A stretch of 64,000 bases of DNA from Clostridiaceae bacterium (lineage in GTDB: Bacteria; Bacillota; Clostridia; Oscillospirales; Acutalibacteraceae). The DNA lies in contig CAJGBV010000009.1 of the NCBI GenBank assembly GCA_904501755.1, forward strand, positions 6,807 to 70,806. The letters run 5' to 3'. The notes below the pieces were generated by a model, which did not search any database, had not been told where the DNA came from, and was given only the letters and a program-made list of their open reading frames with translations. A program made the translations under genes and the position numbers. Shown in pieces: positions 34,082 to 43,149 of the stretch. The first letter of the stretch is position 1. Each line of letters opens with the position of its first letter.

Positions 34082-35450
34082 CTTTACTACCTCCATAAAG
34101 CCAAGGCTTACGCAGGCACTTAAACTGCGAAACGCTTCTGAGCATAAGCTTAGAGCTTACAACGCCCATAATAAGATTGAAGATAACACCTATTAAAAGT
34201 GTAAATCCAAAGGAATAAATAGAACCTGCAATAGAAGCACCAAATATAAGTGAGAATAACTTATAGATTATAAATCCGTCAGTACCGAAGGCACCCATAA
34301 GAACGAAGGCAACAATAAGTATGGTAACATTACCGTCAATAATTGCGCTGAGTGAGTTCTTAAAGCCTGCGTCTATAGAGCCGTCTATTGTCTTTCCGTT
34401 TTTAAATTCCTGACGGATACGCTCGGCAGCGATAACGTTACAGTCAACACCTACACCGATAGAAAGAATAATACCTGCAATACCGGGTATGGTAAGCGTA
34501 AAGCTGTTAAGACCTGGGAAGAAGCCGGAAATTGCGGCAATAGAACCTGCCAACTGTCCAAGAAGTGCTATTGAAGCAATTACACCGTTAAGACGGTAGC
34601 GCACTATCATAAGAATACAGATAATACCGAAGGCAATAGCACCTGCAATAAGCATTGCTTTAAGTGCATTTTCACCAAGAGAAGGAGAAACAATAGAAAG
34701 CTTACTATTGTCAACGCTTAATGCGAATGGAAGTGAACCTGCATTGATTTTATCTGCAAGCTCCTGAGCCTCATCAGCATCAGCCATACCTGTTATAATC
34801 GCCTGTCCGCCTGTAATCTGCTCATTAACAGTAGGCGCAGTAATAACATTTCCATCCATAGAAATAGCAATCTGTCCCTTGCTGGAGGCAAGCTCCTTAG
34901 TTGCATTTGAGAACAGGTCAGCCGCAGTACTGTCAAGCTCGAGAGCTACTATGTAACCATTTTGCTCGTCATAAGCAGGGGTTGCCTTGGTTACATGGTC
35001 ACCTTTGAAAATAACTGCATCCTCACTATAGGAAGCACCCTTACAGAAGGTGAGTTCAGCTGTTTCACCAAGAGCCGCAACTGCAGCAGCAGGATCCATA
35101 TCAGTATCATCTGCTTCCCAAGGGAAACGAACAACTATCTGATGATTTTCCTTATCGGTATAAATTTCATAGTCCGTGATATTCTGACTAACCATTCTTG
35201 TGTCGATAATTGCCTGTGCAGCATCCATATCCTCGTCGGTAATTTCCGACTTAGCAATATCAGGAGTAAACACAGCTTCAACACCGCCGCGGATATCAAT
35301 ACCCCAACGGATATCCTCTGCACCCTTAATGTAAACATTACGGGTATCACCATGCCAATTCTCGATTCCGAAGAAAGCGGTATAGGTCAGAAGAAGAATA
35401 AGCGCAAGTACAATAAAGAATGTACTCTTGCGTGCTTTTTTGTTCCTCAT
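34074..35450 (-). CDS. secD: Protein translocase subunit SecD
   Basis: 458 residues. N-terminal membrane helix (about 10-27), external P1-like domain containing the IRWGIDIRGGVEAVF signature (about 46), then five helices with GVGVDCNVIAAERIRQE (about 340-355) where the conserved Asp resides. Bacterial partner of secF in the same operon, with its own sigma-A promoter (35486-35514). GGAGG ribosome site. Confidence 0.95.
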   Translation of the reverse strand: MRNKKARKSTFFIVLALILLLTYTAFFGIENWHGDTRNVYIKGAEDIRWGIDIRGGVEAVFTPDIAKSEITDEDMDAAQAIIDTRMVSQNITDYEIYTDKENHQIVVRFPWEADDTDMDPAAAVAALGETAELTFCKGASYSEDAVIFKGDHVTKATPAYDEQNGYIVALELDSTAADLFSNATKELASSKGQIAISMDGNVITAPTVNEQITGGQAIITGMADADEAQELADKINAGSLPFALSVDNSKLSIVSPSLGENALKAMLIAGAIAFGIICILMIVRYRLNGVIASIALLGQLAGSIAAISGFFPGLNSFTLTIPGIAGIILSIGVGVDCNVIAAERIRQEFKNGKTIDGSIDAGFKNSLSAIIDGNVTILIVAFVLMGAFGTDGFIIYKLFSLIFGASIAGSIYSFGFTLLIGVIFNLIMGVVSSKLMLRSVSQFKCLRKPWLYGGSKDE

Positions 35451-35485
35451 TACAAGTCCTCCACTTTTTTTAATTTAATATATTA

Positions 35486-35514
35486 ATTATAAGATTTTCA
35501 GTAACAAAAGTCAA
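35486..35514 (-). promoter_or_regulatory. Sigma-A promoter for secDF
   Basis: Minus strand TTGACT (35509-35514), 17-base spacer, perfect TATAAT (35486-35491). Confidence 0.7.
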
Positions 35515-35534
35515 TTAATAAATCTTAAATATAT

Positions 35535-36812
35535 CTACATTTCTTTAATTAGTTTTTCAAGCACTGCATATCGTACCGAAATACAAAGCACCTTAGAAGC
35601 CTTTTTGATTTCATCTACAGGCGGGAAGGACGGAGCAATTCTTATGTTGCTGTCCTTTTCGTCAATTCCGTAAGGATAGGTAGCGCCAACCTTAGTTAGT
35701 ATCATTCCGGCACCTGCACAAAGTTCTTCTACCCTTTTTGCACAGCCGTTCATAACATTAAGGCTGATAAAGTAGCCGCCCTTTGGCTTGTTCCAAGAAG
35801 CTATTTCAAGTCCACCAAGCTCTGATTCAAGCTCAGAAAGTACACTATCAAACTTAGGACGAAGAATTGCGGCATGTTCCTTCATATGTTCCTTAACATC
35901 ACTTACTGTTCTGAACATTCTTGCATGACGAAGCTGATTTAATTTATCAGGTCCAATAGTCTGAAACTGCATTCTGCTTTTCAGCAGTTCAACGTTATTG
36001 GGACTGGCGCCCTGTGCCGCAACACCTGCACCGGGGAAAGTAATTTTAGATGTGGAAGTAAACATAATTACAAGATCGGGATTTCCGGCCTTTACACATT
36101 CATCATAAATATTGAGAAGTTCATCACCGTCATCATACAAATCGTGAATAGCATAAGCATTATCCCAGAAAATTCTGAAATCCTTAGCCTTAGGCTTCAT
36201 ATTTGCAAGACGCTTTACGGTTTCATCACTATAGGTAATGCCCTCAGGATTAGAATATTTAGGCACACACCACATTCCTTTAACACTTTCGTCCTTGATA
36301 AGCTCTTCTATTCTATCCATATCAGGACCATCTGCTTTATTAGCAACAGGAATCATTTTAATACCAAAATGCTCTGTAATAGCAAAATGACGGTCATAAC
36401 CGGGAACGGGACAAAGGAATTTAATCTCCCCCTGCTTACACCAAGGCTCACCGCCCAGACCGTGAGTCATTGCCTGTGCAACGGTATCATACATCATATT
36501 AAGAGAGGAGTTTCCGCCTACAATAATCTGAGAAGGCAGAAGACCGAGAATTCCTGCAAAAAGCTCTTTAAGCTCAACAAGACCGTCAAGACCGCCATAG
36601 TTTCTGCAGTCAACACCATCCTTATTTTTAAAGCCTAAATCATTTCCAACCAAATCAAAAATACGTTTGCTTAAATCCATCTGGTCGGCACCGGGTTTTC
36701 CTCTTGACATATCAAGATGAAGTCCCAAAGTAGTAAGGGCGGCATATTCCTTCTTTACCTTTGAAAATTCCGCCTCAAGCTCATTTTTTGACATTTTTAA
36801 ATAACTGTTCAT
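35535..36812 (-). CDS. PLP-dependent aminotransferase, class I (aspartate aminotransferase-like, PF12897 type)
   Basis: 425 residues. Fold-type I aminotransferase. Seen: LHLDMSRGKPG at about 34, YGGLDGLVELKELFA, VPGYDRHFAI, a FWDNAYAIHDLY Asp (PLP N1 contact, about 212) and the Schiff-base Lys in STSKITFPGAG (about 252). The long N-terminus and sequence pattern fit the PF12897 group, in which an aspartate aminotransferase has been characterised, rather than classic AspC. I chose the ATG at 36810-36812 with GGGGG before it over an upstream in-frame start lacking one. Confidence 0.88.
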   Translation of the reverse strand: MNSYLKMSKNELEAEFSKVKKEYAALTTLGLHLDMSRGKPGADQMDLSKRIFDLVGNDLGFKNKDGVDCRNYGGLDGLVELKELFAGILGLLPSQIIVGGNSSLNMMYDTVAQAMTHGLGGEPWCKQGEIKFLCPVPGYDRHFAITEHFGIKMIPVANKADGPDMDRIEELIKDESVKGMWCVPKYSNPEGITYSDETVKRLANMKPKAKDFRIFWDNAYAIHDLYDDGDELLNIYDECVKAGNPDLVIMFTSTSKITFPGAGVAAQGASPNNVELLKSRMQFQTIGPDKLNQLRHARMFRTVSDVKEHMKEHAAILRPKFDSVLSELESELGGLEIASWNKPKGGYFISLNVMNGCAKRVEELCAGAGMILTKVGATYPYGIDEKDSNIRIAPSFPPVDEIKKASKVLCISVRYAVLEKLIKEM

Positions 36813-36840
36813 TAAAGTACCCCCATTGTATATCTTTATT

Positions 36841-36869
36841 AATATACTATATGAGAAGGATTTTTTCAA
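36841..36869 (-). promoter_or_regulatory. Sigma-A-type promoter for the aminotransferase
   Basis: Minus strand TTGAAA (36864-36869), 17-base spacer, TATATT (36841-36846). It also argues that the coding start lies downstream of 36841. Confidence 0.6.
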
Positions 36870-36903
36870 GTAAAACTATTTAAATTATAAATTTTTTTGC
36901 ATA

Positions 36904-36936
36904 AAAATCACCTGCAGACAAGCTGCAGGTGATTTT
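36904..36936 (-). terminator. Intrinsic terminator of the surface-glycan operon
   Basis: Perfect 14-base arms (36904-36917 / 36923-36936) with a 5-base loop, followed leftward by TTTTATG, just after the GH16-like gene. Confidence 0.85.
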
Positions 36937-36944
36937 ATAAATTA

Positions 36945-38831
36945 TTAGTATTTACCGGCTATATCATTTTCCGGATAAACCGCTTTTATAGTTCCGGTAC
37001 CGTCTTCTTCATAACCAAAGAACATCTGACTGTTAAGAGCATCTGTCTGATATATCTTAACATAATCATATACTGCTTCATAACGTTTTTCGTCGGTATT
37101 CTTGTTATAAAGTGCACCATAAGATGGAGAACCCATACCACACTCAATAATATTGAAAAGTGCGCCACAGTTAACCGAAGGCATAGTGTTTTCATCATAT
37201 CTGTATGAAAGGAATTTCTTGCCATCGAAAGCAAAATCCATACAGGTGTCATCCCAATAACAAGTATAAATATGGAAGTCATCAGCCAGAGTTCCACCGT
37301 TTTTAACGGTATCAAATTTATACTTCTTGTTGTTCAAACTACTACCATTATATCTTGAGTCACCATCAAGGGAATTGTGTCCATTACCCGAAGCACTGAT
37401 ACCATCAGCTTTATAGAGATTGTACCAATGGTGTACGTTACTTGCAAAGGTGGTTTCGTTACTGAAGTTTTCAAGAATATCCATTTCTGTCATAGCAGAA
37501 TGGCTAACAACACCGCCCCATCTTCTTACAGCAGCACTGTTGGTACTGGTAATACCATTACACCAAATTCCCGTAGAAGCCGGTGATTTTGCTAATTTTG
37601 CTCTTACCTCAATGTAACCGTAACGATATGTCATTCCATACATTGTGGTCATATCCGAGCAAACAAAATCCACATCATTAGCAAGCATTGTACCAATATG
37701 AACCGCACCATCTGCAGTGTAAATAAGATTATTACCGACAGCACTTGCAAGGTCGCATCTTCCGCGCCAATCGGTATAATATGCAGAACCGCCAAGGCTT
37801 GAAGCACCGATAGTCTTATTGGTATAACGATAGCTTCCCCAATATTTTGCATTTATTTTAGAAGCATCGAATTCCTCGTTAAAGTTTAAGGTATATACGT
37901 TATTTTCATTTGCGTCGTATTTACCGTTAATTGTGTATCCATCACTAAAACTGATAGGTTTATTTGTTTTATATGCCTCTTTAATGATGTTAACAAATTC
38001 TAAAATTCCACGGTAAGTAGCAAGAGCGTTTCCACCTTTGATAACAATTTTATTACCAACAACCTTGATTACATAGTTATCATTCTCAACGGTTACATCC
38101 TTACTTGCCTGACGGGTGGTGTCACCAACAAGGATTTCGTATTCCTCTTCCTCGTCACGCTCTTCGGCTATTTTAATGCTATAACCAAATTCGGTCATAT
38201 AATCTCTATAGTCTTCTGCCTGTCTTCCTACAAGATAAGAAATCTGTTTGGGGAGAACCACAACATATCTACCCACATCAGCATCATTAACCTTGTTTAT
38301 CAATTCTCCCTGTTCCTCGTATTCAGGGGAGTAAATGAACTGATAATCTTCACGAAGCTTGCTCCAGGAAGCCGCATCCTTACAAAAGTTAGAAATAAAC
38401 CACTCTGTAACCGTTGTGTTCATAGTATCGTTAAGGGCAAGTATAACTATCTTTCTTCCGCTGACTTTAACAATAAAGTCGTTAGCACTGTTTACGCGGT
38501 TATTAAGAAGAATCTGCTTTGCCTCTTTTGAAGCGGCTCTGTTTGTTTCACCCACAAGGATTTCATAGAAATCATCACTGTCTTCATAGGCAGAGTCCTT
38601 TGCAAGAGTAACATCACAATCAAAATTCTTTTTAACGGTAGCGCGAATTTCTCTTACACAGTTTTGCACTTCGGTGGTTGAATCAGCACCGCGTACAATA
38701 ATGTATCTGAAGTTTCCGTCCTCATCTACGGGAGCAATAGCCGATGTATTGCTGCCTGCATTACAGCCCGAAAGGACGGAAAGTAACATAAATACTGCTA
38801 AAATAACGCTTAATATTCGTTTAATATTCAT
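36945..38831 (-). CDS. GH16-like glycoside hydrolase lipoprotein
   Basis: 628 residues. Signal peptide with lipobox LSGC (Cys 23): an outer-surface lipoprotein. Two similar alpha/beta modules follow, each with a YEILVG-[ED]-T-x-R-x-AS motif (about 94 and 234), reminiscent of the N-terminal accessory domains of hexosaminidase/glucuronidase families. The C-terminal half (about 330-620) is a GH16-type jelly roll with catalytic E-x-D-x-x-E in TEMDILENF (about 450) and a YRYGYIEVRAKL strand before it. GH16 enzymes cut beta-1,3/1,4-glucans, laminarin, galactans. ATG chosen for AAAGGAGG. Last gene of a three-gene operon. Confidence 0.85.
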   Translation of the reverse strand: MNIKRILSVILAVFMLLSVLSGCNAGSNTSAIAPVDEDGNFRYIIVRGADSTTEVQNCVREIRATVKKNFDCDVTLAKDSAYEDSDDFYEILVGETNRAASKEAKQILLNNRVNSANDFIVKVSGRKIVILALNDTMNTTVTEWFISNFCKDAASWSKLREDYQFIYSPEYEEQGELINKVNDADVGRYVVVLPKQISYLVGRQAEDYRDYMTEFGYSIKIAEERDEEEEYEILVGDTTRQASKDVTVENDNYVIKVVGNKIVIKGGNALATYRGILEFVNIIKEAYKTNKPISFSDGYTINGKYDANENNVYTLNFNEEFDASKINAKYWGSYRYTNKTIGASSLGGSAYYTDWRGRCDLASAVGNNLIYTADGAVHIGTMLANDVDFVCSDMTTMYGMTYRYGYIEVRAKLAKSPASTGIWCNGITSTNSAAVRRWGGVVSHSAMTEMDILENFSNETTFASNVHHWYNLYKADGISASGNGHNSLDGDSRYNGSSLNNKKYKFDTVKNGGTLADDFHIYTCYWDDTCMDFAFDGKKFLSYRYDENTMPSVNCGALFNIIECGMGSPSYGALYNKNTDEKRYEAVYDYVKIYQTDALNSQMFFGYEEDGTGTIKAVYPENDIAGKY

Positions 38832-38847
38832 TTTTACATTCCTCCTT

Positions 38848-41800
38848 TTAGGCTTTCTTTTTCTTCTTGATAACAAGGAGAATAATCACAACAGCCGCCA
38901 AAACAACTACTGCCGCAACAGCACAAATTATTATAACAGTTACACTTGAAGAAGAACCAAAACTTCCCTCTACAAGACTATCATCAATAATTGTAGAAAC
39001 ATCAACATTACCTGCCTCTGTAACCGTAGTTACGAGTTCACCGCTGACAAGGTCACGCTTTGCGGGAACATACTCGGTAAACTGTACGGGAACAGAAACC
39101 TCTGTATCAGCACTTACGTGATTAAATACAACATCATCAACAAAGAGTTCACAGTAGCCCGGGGTCTGAATACTCACATAAGGCTCAATAGCTATGAATG
39201 TATAGCTAACCTCATGCCACTGTCCATCAGTTAAATCTTTCACAGCAACAACAGGATAGTAATCACCCATAGTTGCCCAGGCAAAAATAGGACTGTTATT
39301 ACTTACAATCTTCACAGCGCCATCGGTTTGCAGATATGAAGGCATCTTAACCTTAAAGGTTACGGTGTATTTTTCACCTGCTGCAAGCTGTTGTGCCGAA
39401 GTGAGAAGAAGAGCATTTTCGAAATAATGAGTTTTTCCAAGCCTATGAAGCGAATATCTTCCGCTTGTTACATTTTCTCTCGAATTACCCTTTGCAAGTG
39501 CATCATACAATTCATAGTCATAGTCAAGAATCGAATAACCTGACATAGCCGCTATTGCAGGTGCATAGAAGGTTTCAAAGTCCTGTATAGTCTTAAGTCT
39601 GATAAAACGAGCCACAATAGCAGGAGTTTTATCTGCATAGAACTTCATATCGGTAAATTGCTGATATTTTCCATCATCGCCAAGTACAAAGTAACCGAGG
39701 AACTGATGATTCTCATATTTAGGATTTTTAGGAAGCTGAGAAGCAAAGCTCTCCCCTTCTTTTCCTTTTACATATTCAGGTATGTTTTTGCATCCACCGT
39801 TATCAATAAAGTAAGCCATTTCGCCTTCTTCAAGCTCGGTAATGGTGACATCATCAAAGTAGTACATACCTTCAGTACCAACAGTCCAGTTAAAATACAA
39901 ATGATCCTGCCAGCTTTGATTTATTTTTGAACCATCGCAAACAAGGGTACCTGTGTGCCATACACCTGTTTGTTCATCAAGATTAATATAGTAGGTATTG
40001 GCAAATTTTGAAGAGCCCCAGAAGTTTACGTTACTTCCTGCATAGGCTGACACTCTGAGAGGTTCCTGTCCGTGAGTTTCAATATAATACTTAAAGGTAA
40101 TAATATAATTCTTTTTCTGAGAAAGTTTTTGTACAGTAGAACCGCTTTGCAGAAGATGTCCGGAACCACCTGTGTTTAACTCAGGATTTCTCGCAAAGGA
40201 ACGGTCACCCTTCATAACGTGAGTTCCCGAATAAGCAAACGGCACCTCAACCACTTCACAGTCGTGTCGTCTATAGTGACCTTCAGACGGTACAGCATAA
40301 GGAACGTTATAATCTTCATAATCGAAGGTCTTTACTTTCGACTCAGTGTACCCTGCATATACATAATATATTTCGTTTTCAGCAAATGTTGTTGCTGTAA
40401 AAGGCTTGGTACACTCCTTATCTAAATACCATCCGCTGAAATCATAACCGAATTTTACAGGTGCATCGGGATACTTAATAGTATTTCCCGCTTTACCGCT
40501 AACAACAATATTTGATGTTTCGTTATTTGGAACAAACACCGCAAGAGGTGCTATAGCCTCGCTCACCATAAGATTATCAATATAAACTTCTGCATGCTGT
40601 TCCTTAAGGTTGTGTGCGAATGTTATAAATATATAAAGAGCATTGGCATAATCAAGTTTTTCTTTAGTCTTTATAGCTGTTGTACAGGACATCCATCCGT
40701 CCTTTGTTGTAGACTTAGAAAATGTAGTTTTGGTTGATGTAGGCCATACAAAACCGCCCCAAACATTGTTAGAAGCCGCAGTGCTAAACTGCACAGAATA
40801 GTCAAGGGTAGCAACTGTTGCTTTCACGTCATAAGAAATAATGTATACCGTATCATCCTTAAGCTGTGTTTTAGCAAGTGCCTGAAAATCAGGGCTATTG
40901 TATCTGTCACGCCAGTAAACATCCTTACCGGTTTCGGTATTCTTACGCAAGAACACATCACCATCATAAGTACATTTCAGGACATAATCGTCGCCATTAC
41001 CAACACCCTTTTCATTCACAATTTCCATTGTGTAACCAAAAGCCAAACCATGTTCGGTAGTGTATGGATAATCATACTTAAAGGTAATAGGCTTCATAGC
41101 ATAAGCAATCATTGGTTCTCTTGTATAAACAGTTTCGTTAAATGGGGTAATAAAGGTAGAATCGGAATACCACTTATACGAAGTGAACTTCTTATCGGGA
41201 TTAGCCACAGCGTGAGGCAATGTAGTACGAATTTCACCGCAATAAATGTCGTTTTCAACACCGTGATTATATACTATATAAGACTCGGTAGGCTTTAAGG
41301 GAGTAAATACAAAATCATCGAGATACATTACTGCATCACTGTTTTGACTCATATTTACATTTACGAACATAGCTTTCCCGTCACCCTTAAAATTGGTGGT
41401 TATTACAAGCTGCGCTTCATGCCACTGTCCGTCATTTTTATCAGGTGTAACGGTAAAACTATTGCCCACAGACTGATAAGAAGCCATATTTCCCCATACA
41501 TTCTTGAAATTTCCCGAATAAAAAGAAACATTAAGATTAGCATTTATCTGTGCGACATAATACTTAAATGAAACAATATATGTTGTGTTGTTTGTAAGGG
41601 AAACATCTTCAAGAATTGTAGCAGCATCCACCTGATTATGTCTTCCCAGTGCATAATATGTTTCAGGGTCAGCAGGGTCAAGCATCATATCGGCATCCCA
41701 ACTGAATTTCAGTGAATGGTTACTGTCGGCATAACCGAAATCAGAAAGGTCGCACATTCTACCGAAATAGAGATAGTTAGACTTGTAAGTAGCATCAACC

Positions 41801-43128
41801 TTTTCAACTACACCGTTTTCGTCCTTTACAGGCTGACCCTTTTCATCTCTTACCTCGGTAGATACAGTGATTTCTTCCCATTGATGCTTTGTATAGGTTT
41901 CAAAATCCTCAACAGAACTTTGCACAGGGTCAATCCACTTAGAATAAAGCACTATATTTGCATAGGCAAATATATCGGCGAAATATTCCTCGGTATAGTC
42001 TTCTGTAGTAAACCAACCTGCAAACTGCTTTTCACTGTCAGAGGGAAATGCGGGATATGGTATTGCTGTTGTGGGCAAACCCGAAATTACATCTTGTGTA
42101 TTTGTAAGAGTATTTATAAATGTTATGGTTACAGGAGCTTTAAAACGGGCATAAAAGGTTGTAATGCCATCAACCATTTTATAAGACTCAACCTTTGTAT
42201 CATCAGTACGGTTATAATCATAATACCAACCCTCAAAGGTATGCTCGGGATTTTCAGGGGTTAATACAGGAAGCTCTACTTCCTTATTAATGTCATCAAA
42301 GGCTATAATTGTGTTTGAGTGGAAGTCATCCTTAAATAAAACAACGCCTTCATCTTCTGCAACCGGTGTTACCTTAACATTATCAATCTGTATTTTAGCA
42401 CCCGGCATAAGAGTAGAATAAAGTGCTAAAGCATTATCAGTGTTTTTAAAATCAGACGGGGTAGTAAACACAAATTTAAGATTATGCCAACCGCTGTTTA
42501 CCTCATACTCTTTTGTACCCTCGGTGCTTGTTACACTATAAACCTGTGCATCCTTTTCAGCTTTTACAACTGTATAAAGCTTTACGCCCATAGAGTCAAC
42601 ACCATTGGTATTACCATCTGCCTTATTGTCCCAAGAGCCATAACCAAGGTAAACCTCAGAAGCCGAACCTTCTACAGATGGAGCAGCCGTTAGATTAACA
42701 GACATTTCCACATAATAGGTGGTGTCCTTTTTAAGACGATACACACCATTACTATTATTAAGACGGTATCCGCCTGCAGTTGCCCAGGTTTGAGTCGAAG
42801 GTTCATTATGAGTGTAAAGCACTCTTCCATGCTCTGCATCTCCGTCAGTTATATCCCAAGTCCAACCCATAACGCCCATATTATCGCCGCCGCGAGTCAT
42901 ATTAAGGCTGTTAACATTAACAGATTTGTCAGTAACCGGATCTTCTGATGGTTCAAAACCATATACAACCGGTGTGTCAAAGACTTCTTCCTTTCCTACA
43001 ACTGAGTCATCACTTCCGCCGGTTAAAGCGGAAATGATAACGGGATTAGCAAACAATGCTGTGAAAATCATTACAGTTGCGCAAAGGACAGACAAAACTT
43101 TGACAAGAGAATTATTTTTAATATTCAT
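38848..43128 (-). CDS. Giant modular surface protein: beta-sandwich (CBM-like) modules alternating with InlB-type repeats
   Basis: 1426 residues. Signal peptide (1-35) and a C-terminal membrane helix followed by KKKKKA, without an LPxTG motif, so it is tail-anchored outside the cell. Between them, about five units alternate: a jelly-roll-like module ending in phrases such as MYLDDFVFT or IYIDNLMVS (ligand-binding beta-sandwich pattern) and a short InlB/List-Bact-type repeat with F-x-GWY (EGWYYD, AGWFTT, SGWYLD). Likely binds glycans or mucin and holds them near the GH16 lipoprotein encoded 16 bases downstream. No catalytic motif recognised. GGAGG site. Confidence 0.8.
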   Translation of the reverse strand: MNIKNNSLVKVLSVLCATVMIFTALFANPVIISALTGGSDDSVVGKEEVFDTPVVYGFEPSEDPVTDKSVNVNSLNMTRGGDNMGVMGWTWDITDGDAEHGRVLYTHNEPSTQTWATAGGYRLNNSNGVYRLKKDTTYYVEMSVNLTAAPSVEGSASEVYLGYGSWDNKADGNTNGVDSMGVKLYTVVKAEKDAQVYSVTSTEGTKEYEVNSGWHNLKFVFTTPSDFKNTDNALALYSTLMPGAKIQIDNVKVTPVAEDEGVVLFKDDFHSNTIIAFDDINKEVELPVLTPENPEHTFEGWYYDYNRTDDTKVESYKMVDGITTFYARFKAPVTITFINTLTNTQDVISGLPTTAIPYPAFPSDSEKQFAGWFTTEDYTEEYFADIFAYANIVLYSKWIDPVQSSVEDFETYTKHQWEEITVSTEVRDEKGQPVKDENGVVEKVDATYKSNYLYFGRMCDLSDFGYADSNHSLKFSWDADMMLDPADPETYYALGRHNQVDAATILEDVSLTNNTTYIVSFKYYVAQINANLNVSFYSGNFKNVWGNMASYQSVGNSFTVTPDKNDGQWHEAQLVITTNFKGDGKAMFVNVNMSQNSDAVMYLDDFVFTPLKPTESYIVYNHGVENDIYCGEIRTTLPHAVANPDKKFTSYKWYSDSTFITPFNETVYTREPMIAYAMKPITFKYDYPYTTEHGLAFGYTMEIVNEKGVGNGDDYVLKCTYDGDVFLRKNTETGKDVYWRDRYNSPDFQALAKTQLKDDTVYIISYDVKATVATLDYSVQFSTAASNNVWGGFVWPTSTKTTFSKSTTKDGWMSCTTAIKTKEKLDYANALYIFITFAHNLKEQHAEVYIDNLMVSEAIAPLAVFVPNNETSNIVVSGKAGNTIKYPDAPVKFGYDFSGWYLDKECTKPFTATTFAENEIYYVYAGYTESKVKTFDYEDYNVPYAVPSEGHYRRHDCEVVEVPFAYSGTHVMKGDRSFARNPELNTGGSGHLLQSGSTVQKLSQKKNYIITFKYYIETHGQEPLRVSAYAGSNVNFWGSSKFANTYYINLDEQTGVWHTGTLVCDGSKINQSWQDHLYFNWTVGTEGMYYFDDVTITELEEGEMAYFIDNGGCKNIPEYVKGKEGESFASQLPKNPKYENHQFLGYFVLGDDGKYQQFTDMKFYADKTPAIVARFIRLKTIQDFETFYAPAIAAMSGYSILDYDYELYDALAKGNSRENVTSGRYSLHRLGKTHYFENALLLTSAQQLAAGEKYTVTFKVKMPSYLQTDGAVKIVSNNSPIFAWATMGDYYPVVAVKDLTDGQWHEVSYTFIAIEPYVSIQTPGYCELFVDDVVFNHVSADTEVSVPVQFTEYVPAKRDLVSGELVTTVTEAGNVDVSTIIDDSLVEGSFGSSSSVTVIIICAVAAVVVLAAVVIILLVIKKKKKA

Positions 43129-43149
43129 TTTTCATCCTCCGTCAAATTA

